Source: Paramacrobiotus metropolitanus
Taxonomy: Eukaryota > Tardigrada > Eutardigrada > Parachela > Macrobiotidae
DNA: 11,545 nucleotides
NCBI RefSeq assembly: GCF_019649055.1
Contig: NW_026570744.1
Span: 1-11,545, forward strand
Reading direction: 5' to 3'
The translations under genes and the position numbers were made by a program. Below, piece after piece: positions 1-5,970 of the stretch; position 1 is the stretch's first letter; each line of letters starts with the position of its first letter. The notes beneath the pieces were generated by a model, which was not told where the DNA came from, ran no database searches, and saw only the letters and a list, made by a program, of their open reading frames with translations.

Positions 1-339
1 GCGATACGCTCAGCGAAAACGTACAACCAGAGCGAAAAATAATGAATATTATGGGCCGACTGGTTGCATACGTACTGCACAACACTTGATGTTATCGCTA
101 ATTCTCACTGATGCTAGTTCTCGAAAGATTTGGACATTTTTGGAAATTTAGTGAGGAAATTAAATAATATTGAAGCGTTCAGCGTAACATGAGTGGTTTT
201 GATCAGTGTGGCTGACCACGCTGATTACAGGTGTTGAGATGCTGCGGTAAACTGTCGAGTTGAGGAAGATGAATTTGAATGGATTTTTGGCCGGTCTGAC
301 GTGACGGCAATTAATTTGTGAATTGTGTTGATTATTACG
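1..339. other. 5' flanking DNA, no gene seen
   Basis: This AT-leaning stretch before the first LTR-like repeat has no convincing coding frame on either strand. The only longer minus-strand frame runs out of the repeat and resembles nothing. I see no tRNA, promoter or simple repeat that I would defend. It is most simply host DNA next to the insertion. It could also hold part of a longer 5' LTR, but nothing matching it occurs before the 3' repeat. Confidence 0.5.
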
Positions 340-489
340 GATTAAATTGTGAGCCAGTGTCAGTGTGTGTTTGAGTTTGTTTATACCCTTTCCTTGCTCG
401 TGAAATACCACCTACACAGAACAGTCGTTTTGGCCTCGTGGGCCGCTGGATAAGCAATCCACTTTGAGAGATCTTAGTGTCTTGTTTTA
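340..489 (+). repeat. 5' LTR (short, 150 bp)
   Basis: This segment matches 8348-8497 at 148 of 150 positions, with the only differences at the adjacent bases 385-386 (AC here, GA at 8393-8394). The match stops sharply at 339/340 and 489/490. It starts GATTAAATTGTG and ends TGTTTTA, so it lacks the usual TG...CA ends. No TATA box is evident. The next base starts a TGG, as expected when a primer-binding site abuts the LTR. 150 bp is short for an LTR in this superfamily, so the true 5' boundary could lie further upstream if the 3' copy has lost part of its U3. Confidence 0.85.
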
Positions 490-953
490 TGGCGCTCCTG
501 GTCTCCTTGCCTGAATCCCCTGACTTCATGGGCTCACGAAAATCGCGCAAGCGTTCTCCTTCGTCTTCGTCCTCATCTTCTGAATCCTCGGGATCTTCAG
601 ATCCGCATCCTCCACCCCGTCCGCCTGTGAAGAAAGCCGAAGAACTCCGTGTGGTGAAAGTCCAGGCTACGCGCAAACCTGAACAGCAGAAGCCATCGGT
701 CGCGAAACCAGCAGCTGTCAAGCCTTCTGCGTCGAAGCCTGATCAGCCTTCTCTGAGTCTGTCCTCACCCAGAAGACTACGGATAAGCCATACAAAATCC
801 CCAAGCTCCTGTCAAGGAATCGGAGAAGCGCTCTGCGTCAGTCGTCCCTGTGGAGAAGTCGGATAAGAAAAGAAGACCGAAGAGTCCGCAGCCAGTTCCT
901 CGTCATCCTCTTCCTCTACCCGCAAAGCAACAGGTACAGTGATTGCACAATAA
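489..953 (+). CDS. ORF0: leader Ser/Lys/Arg-rich protein, frame-broken
   Basis: An open frame starts with ATG at 489 (overlapping the LTR end) or, more likely, at 528. It encodes a basic, low-complexity protein: an RS-like start (RKSRKRS followed by a Ser run and a DPHPPPRPP stretch), then repeated KP/AKP segments to about 750. Frame 3 then gives way to protein-like sequence in other frames: KTTDKPYKIPK at about 780-815 in frame 1, and KESEKRSASVVPVEKSDKK at about 815-870 in frame 2. It returns to frame 3 for a Glu/Ser-rich tail with eight consecutive Ser, ending TAA at 951-953. The shared Lys/Ser/Pro composition suggests one protein broken by small indels. I recognise no family. It could be a captured host exon or an element-specific leader protein. 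It lies between the primer-binding site and gag, where Ty3/gypsy elements usually have no gene. Confidence 0.5.
490..507 (+). other. Putative primer-binding site
   Basis: The sequence TGGCGCTCCTGGTCTCCT begins at the first base after the 5' LTR. Retroelement primer-binding sites usually begin TGG, the complement of the tRNA 3' CCA. TGGCGC is also how several insect Ty3/gypsy sites (Ser- or Lys-tRNA primed) begin. I cannot name the tRNA; the bases after TGGCGC do not match a primer I know. Confidence 0.6.
934..939 (+). promoter_or_regulatory. Candidate 5' splice site (donor)
   Basis: CAG|GTACAGT at 931-940 resembles an animal splice donor, with GT at 934-935. It lies 18 nt before the ORF0 stop. 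An intron starting here would interrupt ORF0 in phase 1. Joining to the strong acceptor before ORF3 (AG at 7616-7617) would keep the ORF0 frame in register with the ORF3 ATG. This is sequence-based inference only. Confidence 0.3.
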
Positions 954-981
954 ATCACTGGTAATTTTACCATTTATTGTG
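946..981. repeat. Inverted repeat / bulged hairpin in the leader
   Basis: Positions 946-955 (CACAATAAAT) are perfectly complementary to 972-981. Inside them GGTAA at 960-964 pairs with TTACC at 967-971. The result is a 15-bp stem with a 4-nt bulge (956-959) and a 2-nt loop; a real RNA fold would probably open one or two closing pairs. It overlaps the ORF0 stop and an AATAAA hexamer (949-954). Leader hairpins in retroelements can serve packaging or dimerisation, which is inference here. Confidence 0.7.
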
Positions 982-1073
982 GGTAAACGTATTGTGAAAA
1001 TCAGTTACCAGCATAATTGTGGACCTTTTGCTACCCGTACAACTTCCAGCATAATTTGAAGCGGCGTCAATTG

Positions 1074-1107
1074 ACCAGTTAATTATCGTTATAATTAATT
1101 TTCTGGT
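1074..1107. repeat. Second leader hairpin
   Basis: TTAATTAT (1079-1086) pairs perfectly with ATAATTAA (1091-1098) around the 4-nt loop CGTT. ACCAG (1074-1078) pairs with CTGGT (1103-1107) outside a 4-nt bulge of T (1099-1102). The overall form resembles the hairpin at 946-981. Confidence 0.6.
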
Positions 1108-1282
1108 GACCTTAAATTTGCGAATCTTTAAAAATCTGCTTGTTTCTTGCTGAGATAAGCACTTTCGTAAATTTGAAAGGTCATTTCCTTGTTTGTCGGA
1201 TAATTCCCGGCTGCGTACCTGGATTCTGTCTGGGTCGTAGTCTGAGCACAATAACCTGTCACGAACAGGAAATTACCCTCTC

Positions 1283-1300
1283 GCGTCAATTAATTGGCGC
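1283..1300. repeat. Imperfect palindrome in the leader
   Basis: GCGTCAATTAATTGGCGC is self-complementary apart from one central-flanking pair (T1286/G1297, a wobble in RNA). The core CAATTAATTG is a perfect 10-bp palindrome. Self-complementary leader segments can support RNA dimerisation, but nothing here proves that role. Confidence 0.4.
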
Positions 1301-1398
1301 ATATCCCAATTGAGCTGTACAATAATACAGCAAAATTCCGATTTGCGTTTCGATTTACTACAGTGATATTACCGCATTCGCATACCAGCGTTTGCTAA

Positions 1399-1426
1399 TA
1401 ATTACCATTAATTACCGCTAATTACC
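1399..1426 (+). repeat. TAATTACC repeat, exact 10-bp period, before gag
   Basis: TAATTACC occurs at 1399-1406, 1409-1416 and 1419-1426, separated by two variable bases each time. The last copy ends 5 nt before the gag ATG at 1432. It is part of the untranslated leader. Confidence 0.7.
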
Positions 1427-1431
1427 GAAAA

Positions 1432-1545
1432 ATGGCTACCAAAGCAGAAATTTTTGCACAACTAAATGATACGCAAGATTCTCTGAAGCAGCTCAAGAAG
1501 CTATGCGAATTTTGCGTATCCGACCTGGTAGTACCAAAGACCTGA
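1432..1545 (+). CDS. gag: gag segment 1: N-terminus (frame 1)
   Basis: The ATG at 1432 has a good context (AAAAATGGC) and starts a Lys/Leu-rich stretch beginning MATKAEIFAQLNDTQDSLKQ, predicted helical. The frame hits TGA at 1543-1545 after 37 codons. Overlapping frame 3 carries the continuation (KDLMKSDIADHLLAQ), so the break lies at about 1500-1545 and equals loss of one base. This start is chosen because it is the first good ATG after the leader and the protein-like sequence begins here. Confidence 0.65.
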   Translation: MATKAEIFAQLNDTQDSLKQLKKLCEFCVSDLVVPKT

Positions 1546-1868
1546 TGAAAAGTGATATTGCTGATCACCTGCTCGCTCAGAAAATTCCCCTTGCAAGCGT
1601 CGTTGAACGCATGCCGAAAGATGCAGAACCCTTGTCCGAAAATTCCCGTAAAACTGCTGATACTACTTCGAAATCTACCGAAGCAGCGAAAGCTCCCGAA
1701 GCTTCCCAGAAGCAACCGGTTAACACTGACGTTCGGTCCACTACGGATCCGGACAATCGGGCTGGTAGCAGCATGCTGCTGATACCCGTACAGTTACCGA
1801 TACAAGTACCGATACCAGTACGAGTACCGAACGGATACCGCAAACGAAGATATTCAACTAATCAGTGA
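1503..1868 (+). CDS. gag: gag segment 2: N-terminal helical and linker region (frame 3)
   Basis: This frame continues Gag with a helix-like DLMKSDIADHLLAQKIPLASV stretch split over a few residues of low-complexity Ser/Thr/Ala/Lys linker. True Gag sequence probably leaves this frame near 1780. Thr/Asp-rich sequence then runs in frame 2 (about 1781-1830) and frame 1 (about 1835-1945, including EYRTFLGTLNDDEK). The last residues of frame 3 (RKRRYSTNQ) are therefore probably out-of-frame read-through. ACC/ACG repeats across 1785-1835 may favour slippage. No catalytic function is expected; this is a structural polyprotein region before the capsid. Confidence 0.55.
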   Translation: MRILRIRPGSTKDLMKSDIADHLLAQKIPLASVVERMPKDAEPLSENSRKTADTTSKSTEAAKAPEASQKQPVNTDVRSTTDPDNRAGSSMLLIPVQLPIQVPIPVRVPNGYRKRRYSTNQ

Positions 1869-1930
1869 TTCACCGAACCGAAAGTCCCGAACCGAATCAG
1901 AATACCGTACATTCTTAGGCACGCTTAACG

Positions 1931-2818
1931 ATGATGAAAAGCGTGCTTGATAACATTCTCTTGTTGCATGAAGAAACCGTCCGTCGAGATATCGAGAGCG
2001 AACGTAAGCAGATGCTTGATCGCATCGATCATCTCGAACGTGACCGTAATTCCGTGTCGCTGTCCCAGCTTGTCGAAGCTTTATCAAAGATGAGTACTAA
2101 TTCCCCGTCGTCGTCAACTACCGTTGATTCTCATAAAGTTTCCGTGAAAGATTTCGGTATTCAGAAATTTGCGAACAAGTCTGAACTGATTATTACCGAT
2201 TTCTTCCGGCAATATGACCGTGCTACCAACAGTCTTGGGTGGCCAATATCAAAGAAGATTCTCATGCTACCTGCATACCTCGAAGATTCTCCTCGCAAGT
2301 TCTTTGAGTCTATGTGGGAATCAAATCAGAATACCGACTACGATGGATGGAAGTCCATCCTGGTCAAGCGATATTTACCTGCTGATTATAAGCTCAACAA
2401 GCGAATTGCATTGTCTCAGAAAACTTTCCGACCTGGTCAAGATGTTGATACATTCTTTGACGAACTACAGGTCCTGTTCGATGAAGTAAACCCATTAATG
2501 TCCGAAGACGATAAGATCGCTGAAGTTACCCGAGCATTCATGAATATACCAGAGTACCGCAAGTTACTGGCAGTCACTGATGCCAAATCAGTTGACCAGA
2601 TGCGATCAGTGCTGACCAAAATTGCCAATATCGATAAAACCGACACTCCCGTTGTTCAGAATGTTACCTGTGATAATGCTGAAGTGAATTTCATGAAGAA
2701 TAATTCCCAGTCGAATTACCGTGGCAGAAGCCGTTCTCGTGATAACCGTGATCGAAACCGTGAACGTTCTGATAGTTCGAAATACCGCGATTACAGACGT
2801 GACCGCAGTCAGTTATGA
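1931..2818 (+). CDS. gag: gag segment 3: capsid core (frame 2)
   Basis: The 295-residue frame begins with a probable coiled coil (residues about 10-45, Glu/Arg/Leu-rich, ERKQMLDRIDHLERD). It then holds a retrotransposon Gag capsid-like domain at about residues 75-225. Features typical of that family are the hydrophobic block before SPRKFFESMW, a W-x6-RYLP segment, an LSQKTFRPGQDVDTFFDELQ segment (the family's Q-x-pGE-s/dv-x-x-F/Y signature) and FMNIPEYRKLL. A basic Arg/Asp/Ser region follows. The ATG at 1931 is probably not the biological start, because frame 1 immediately upstream is also Gag-like. It ends at TGA 2816-2818 where the Arg/Asp-rich region continues in frame 3. Confidence 0.85.
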   Translation: MMKSVLDNILLLHEETVRRDIESERKQMLDRIDHLERDRNSVSLSQLVEALSKMSTNSPSSSTTVDSHKVSVKDFGIQKFANKSELIITDFFRQYDRATNSLGWPISKKILMLPAYLEDSPRKFFESMWESNQNTDYDGWKSILVKRYLPADYKLNKRIALSQKTFRPGQDVDTFFDELQVLFDEVNPLMSEDDKIAEVTRAFMNIPEYRKLLAVTDAKSVDQMRSVLTKIANIDKTDTPVVQNVTCDNAEVNFMKNNSQSNYRGRSRSRDNRDRNRERSDSSKYRDYRRDRSQL

Positions 2819-3272
2819 TCGTAATTACCGCAGTAATCGAACTTATGCCCGGCAGTTCCGTGATAACCTGTTCCGTGATCGCAGAGATACCCGTGACCAT
2901 GACCGCAACCGTGACCGTTCTCGTGAGAGGTCCCGTGACCGGGACCGATCGCGAAGTTCGGATCGTTACCCTACCCGTCGCAGGTCTAATTCCCGTGAAC
3001 GTCGTGATGCACCTGTGACTGAATGGAGATTCCCTCGAAACGAACTTGACTTTGAAAGCTACCGACTACGGTCTGGTAAGCTTTTCTATCCCGTGTGTCT
3101 CGATTACCGTCATACCTTTAAGCAATGTACCAAAGCGAAACCGCAGGACCTTGAGCACGTTGAGCCAAAGTGTCCTCGTGGTGTGCTGTACCGTGTTCAG
3201 AAAGAATACGATGATTTCATCCGTGACAATTATACCCCTGATTTTTGGGAGTCCCGTGAGGGAAAAGCCTAA
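2721..3272 (+). CDS. gag: gag segment 4: RS/RD-rich nucleocapsid and C-terminus (frame 3)
   Basis: Authentic Gag enters this frame at about 2805-2815; earlier residues are shadow. It continues the Arg-Asp/Arg-Ser dipeptide region (RSRERSRDRDRSRSSDR at about 2915-2965), like an SR-protein domain and fit to bind RNA. A zinc-knuckle remnant follows: C3096-x4-H3111-x4-C3126 has the right spacing, but the first Cys position (3087-3089) is TAT, Tyr, one transition from TGT. The frame ends TAA at 3270-3272, overlapping an ATG, directly after a slippery heptamer. Pol therefore starts in the -1 frame. Confidence 0.8.
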   Translation: MAEAVLVITVIETVNVLIVRNTAITDVTAVSYDRNYRSNRTYARQFRDNLFRDRRDTRDHDRNRDRSRERSRDRDRSRSSDRYPTRRRSNSRERRDAPVTEWRFPRNELDFESYRLRSGKLFYPVCLDYRHTFKQCTKAKPQDLEHVEPKCPRGVLYRVQKEYDDFIRDNYTPDFWESREGKA

Positions 3273-3321
3273 TGCCACATCAGAAAGGAGGTCAATGTGG
3301 CAGATATTACCGAAAGCCTCC
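3260..3321 (+). promoter_or_regulatory. -1 programmed frameshift signal (slippery site plus pseudoknot)
   Basis: G-GGA-AAA at 3260-3266 fits the X-XXY-YYZ rule in the gag frame. The gag stop follows 3 nt later, and the pol frame has a stop at 3257-3259, so the overlap is only 13 nt and the heptamer sits inside it. After a 6-nt spacer, TGCCACAT (3273-3280) pairs perfectly with ATGTGGCA (3295-3302). GGAGG in the loop (3287-3291) can pair with CCTCC (3317-3321), plus a T3292/G3316 wobble, making an H-type pseudoknot with a 2-nt inter-stem loop. This is the standard retroviral and retrotransposon mechanism for making Gag-Pol at a fixed fraction of Gag. Confidence 0.85.
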
Positions 3322-3748
3322 CTACCGATATGATAAGTACCGACATTTCAAGTACGGTGGTCAATTTCCTAACAGAAGTACCAGTCAAAACGTTGATGTC
3401 AATGATTTCTCAGTCAGATTTTCCGATAATTACGTGAATACGGTTAAAAGTGACCCTGCTAAATCCCCTTTCCGTACCTTTGGGATGCCTGATATTGTGA
3501 AACCAGTGTATGCACCAGCAACCATCAATAACCAAAAGGTCATCGTGTTAGTTGATACCGGTGCTAGCTGTTCCATTATCAGCGAACACACAGCTTCACG
3601 ATTGCGTCTGCAATTTAGAAGGTGTGATTCCAAAGCTCCCAAACTGCACTTCACTACTATTTCCCAAACCTTTCAGAAGGATGAAATGTACCAATCTGAT
3701 ATTACCGTTGAACTGAATGGCAGAACAATCCCCATAAAGTGTACATAA
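3272..3748 (+). CDS. pol: pol segment 1: aspartic protease N-terminal part (frame 2)
   Basis: This frame is entered by the -1 shift at 3260-3266 or from the ATG at 3272 that overlaps the gag stop. After about 90 linker residues it carries the retropepsin active site VLVDTGASCSIIS, with catalytic Asp at 3554-3556 (residue 95). Retropepsins act as dimers to cut Gag and Gag-Pol. The second conserved block (ILGNDF) lies in frame 1 just downstream, so the protease is split at about 3735-3745, equal to loss of one base. The frame ends TAA at 3746-3748. Confidence 0.85.
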   Translation: MPHQKGGQCGRYYRKPPYRYDKYRHFKYGGQFPNRSTSQNVDVNDFSVRFSDNYVNTVKSDPAKSPFRTFGMPDIVKPVYAPATINNQKVIVLVDTGASCSIISEHTASRLRLQFRRCDSKAPKLHFTTISQTFQKDEMYQSDITVELNGRTIPIKCT

Positions 3749-5970
3749 TCTGTAACTCTCCGAGAGAATTTGTGATTCTTGGAAATGATTTCTGTAAAGC
3801 ATCTGGTGTATGGATACATCCTAAGACCGATCGCTTATGCTTCGAAGAAGACCTGAAACCTGAACCTTCTAAGAAGATTCAAATTAACAGTACGATCATT
3901 TCCGACCTGCAAGATCTGCACTACTCTCAGAAGAGTTTTGTACCTAATTATTTGCTGAGGCAAGTGTACAGTACCAGTAATAAAGCAGTGCTAAGTCCCA
4001 TTCCTGAAAATGAGGTTCCTACAATAAATACCGCAGTTATAAATGTACCGAGTGAAAACAAGCCTGTGTCCGTGAAAGACTCTAATACTGAAGCAGAACC
4101 GTCTGTTATCGCTCCGATAAACACTACGGTACCTACTGAAGAAATTGTTAGTAAACCTGAAGCCGTAATCAATCATATTGGTCTTAAATGGGAGAAAACG
4201 AATATTCTCATTCAGAATACCATAGTAATTCCAAAAAAATCCGGAATTAAACTGATGATTGATTTACCTGACAATTACAGTGGTCCTGTCTTGTTAACTC
4301 CCAATAAAAAGCTAATGTTGAATCACCTGGTGTCTGTTGGCAATTGTCTCGCTACCTCTGTTGATGGAAAAGCTGAGATATTAATTACCAATTTCTCGCA
4401 ACGTAAGGTCCGACTGAAGAAGAACGTTAACGTTGGTACCTGTGAGAAAATTGATGATTTTGCCGATATTGAAGTGATAGAAGTGGAGTTTAATACTACC
4501 GTAACTACCAATGATAAAGACCCAAAACCTAATGATTCGAACATTACTGATGAAGAATTTAAGGAACATATTACCAAGATGAAGTTCAATCCTAAATTAC
4601 CGAATTTTGATCATCAAAAGTTAATGGACCTGTTTCTCAAGCATAAGACCGTGTTTCCTTCTAAATCCCGTAAACTTGGTGAATTTTCCGAGGTTGTCCA
4701 TGAGATTGATACCGCGGAAAATAAACCGGTTAAAAAAACACCATGGCGAACTTCCTACGCTCAGAGAATGCCCAATAACGAGCAAGTGGATGAAATGTTG
4801 CGTGATGGCATTATACGTGAGTCGAAGTCACCATGGTCGTTTCCCGTTGTTCTGGTCAATAAGAAAGACCCTACTGACAAACCTCGATTTTGTGTCGATT
4901 TCCGTGCGTTGAATAAACTTACCAATCGTCCGATGTGGCCGTTGCCACGAGTGGAAGACGCAATTAGTAGTTTTGGAAAGTCGCAGTTTTATACTTCCCT
5001 TGACTTTAACAGTGGATTTTGGCAAATCCGTGTTAAAGACACTGATATTCCCAAGTGCTCATTCGTAACCATGGATGGCCAATACGAATTCGTTCGTATG
5101 CCATTTGGTTTGAATGGAGCTACAGCTACCTTCCAGCGTGCAATCGATTCCATCCTACACCACCTTAAGTGGAAAGGTGTAGTGTGTTACATAGATGATG
5201 TTCTTATCGGTGGCAATACCTTTGAAGAACATTTAAATTTACTCGATCAAGTTTTGACCGCTGTGGCGAAAGCTGGATTCACGATTAGTCCCAAGAAGTG
5301 TGAAATTGCTTTCAACCAGATAAAATTCCTTGGGTTTATCCTGAGTAATGACGGAATCAAACCAGATCCGTCTAAAGTTGAAGCAATTCAGAATTTCGCG
5401 ATTCCCGCAACGCCGAAAGAAATCAAATCCTTTATCGGCGCTTTAACTTATTACCGTGCCTTCATTAATAACTTCTCGACGATTGCATTTCCTTTGATTC
5501 AGTTGACCAAGCAGAATGTTGCTTTTCAGTGGACAAAAGCATGTAATACCGCTTTTCAGAAGTTGAAAGAATGCCTAATTACCGCCCCGATCTTAAAACC
5601 ATTCGATCCCGCGCTAAAGACTCAGATTAAGACCGATGCCTCTGGCGTTGGTGTGGGCGTAATTGTTGAACAAATGCACCCCGATGGATGGCATGTTGTG
5701 GCATATGGCTCGAAGATGCTCGATAAGCACCAAAAGAACTACAGTACCACTGAAAAAGAGTGTTACGCCATCGTATGGTTCGTTAAAAAGTATAAACATT
5801 ACCTTTCCGGAAAGAAATTTAAAATAATTACCGACCATAATGCCTTAAGGTACCTAATGCGTCTCAAAGAACCAGAAAGCCGTCTGAACCGATGGGCCTT
5901 GTCGTTACAACAGTATGACTTTGAGATCGAGTACCGTAGGGCCGTTTGCATGCCGATGCTGACTTATTAA
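3739..5970 (+). CDS. pol: pol segment 2: protease C-terminus, reverse transcriptase, RNase H (frame 1)
   Basis: Numbering starts at the GTG at 3739, which is not a biological start. Residues 12-18 are VILGNDF, the C-terminal protease block. A linker of about 260 residues includes a beta-rich segment (about 145-250) of the type often found between protease and RT in Ty3/gypsy elements. RT spans about 300-560: first catalytic Asp in TSLDF (5002-5004, residue 422), MPFGL, and YIDD at 5188-5199 (residues 484-487). RNase H spans about 600-730: TDASG Asp at 5635-5637, ITDHNAL Asp at 5833-5835, and Glu in TEKECYA. These copy RNA to DNA and degrade the RNA template. There is no internal stop over 2.2 kb. 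The frame breaks at about 5938 inside the conserved RNase H end motif. Confidence 0.95.
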   Translation: MYIICNSPREFVILGNDFCKASGVWIHPKTDRLCFEEDLKPEPSKKIQINSTIISDLQDLHYSQKSFVPNYLLRQVYSTSNKAVLSPIPENEVPTINTAVINVPSENKPVSVKDSNTEAEPSVIAPINTTVPTEEIVSKPEAVINHIGLKWEKTNILIQNTIVIPKKSGIKLMIDLPDNYSGPVLLTPNKKLMLNHLVSVGNCLATSVDGKAEILITNFSQRKVRLKKNVNVGTCEKIDDFADIEVIEVEFNTTVTTNDKDPKPNDSNITDEEFKEHITKMKFNPKLPNFDHQKLMDLFLKHKTVFPSKSRKLGEFSEVVHEIDTAENKPVKKTPWRTSYAQRMPNNEQVDEMLRDGIIRESKSPWSFPVVLVNKKDPTDKPRFCVDFRALNKLTNRPMWPLPRVEDAISSFGKSQFYTSLDFNSGFWQIRVKDTDIPKCSFVTMDGQYEFVRMPFGLNGATATFQRAIDSILHHLKWKGVVCYIDDVLIGGNTFEEHLNLLDQVLTAVAKAGFTISPKKCEIAFNQIKFLGFILSNDGIKPDPSKVEAIQNFAIPATPKEIKSFIGALTYYRAFINNFSTIAFPLIQLTKQNVAFQWTKACNTAFQKLKECLITAPILKPFDPALKTQIKTDASGVGVGVIVEQMHPDGWHVVAYGSKMLDKHQKNYSTTEKECYAIVWFVKKYKHYLSGKKFKIITDHNALRYLMRLKEPESRLNRWALSLQQYDFEIEYRRAVCMPMLTY

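Larger units (their letters stand above)
954..1431 (+). other. Non-coding 5' leader between ORF0 and gag
   Basis: No convincing coding frame is present. A minus-strand open frame across 967-1251 has no recognisable family. The stretch holds three inverted repeats (946-981, 1074-1107, 1283-1300) and a 10-bp-period repeat just before the gag ATG. That fits an untranslated RNA leader, the usual place for packaging signals. Confidence 0.55.

Noticed and set aside
967-1251. 94-codon minus-strand open frame in the leader
   Set aside because: No family resemblance, and it overlaps AT-rich inverted repeats. It has no start context or partner gene and is probably chance.
1552-1782. Frame 1 open stretch overlapping gag segment 2
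   Set aside because: It is a shadow of the frame 3 gag sequence; its Leu/Arg/Lys content is what that codon set gives when shifted.
3284-3297. AAAGGAGG followed by ATG, like a bacterial ribosome-binding site
   Set aside because: It lies in the loop of the frameshift pseudoknot of a eukaryotic retrotransposon, and the downstream ATG starts no supported frame of its own.
3739-3741. GTG as an independent start of the RT-containing frame
   Set aside because: The protease is continuous across this point apart from a one-base break, so Pol does not start here.
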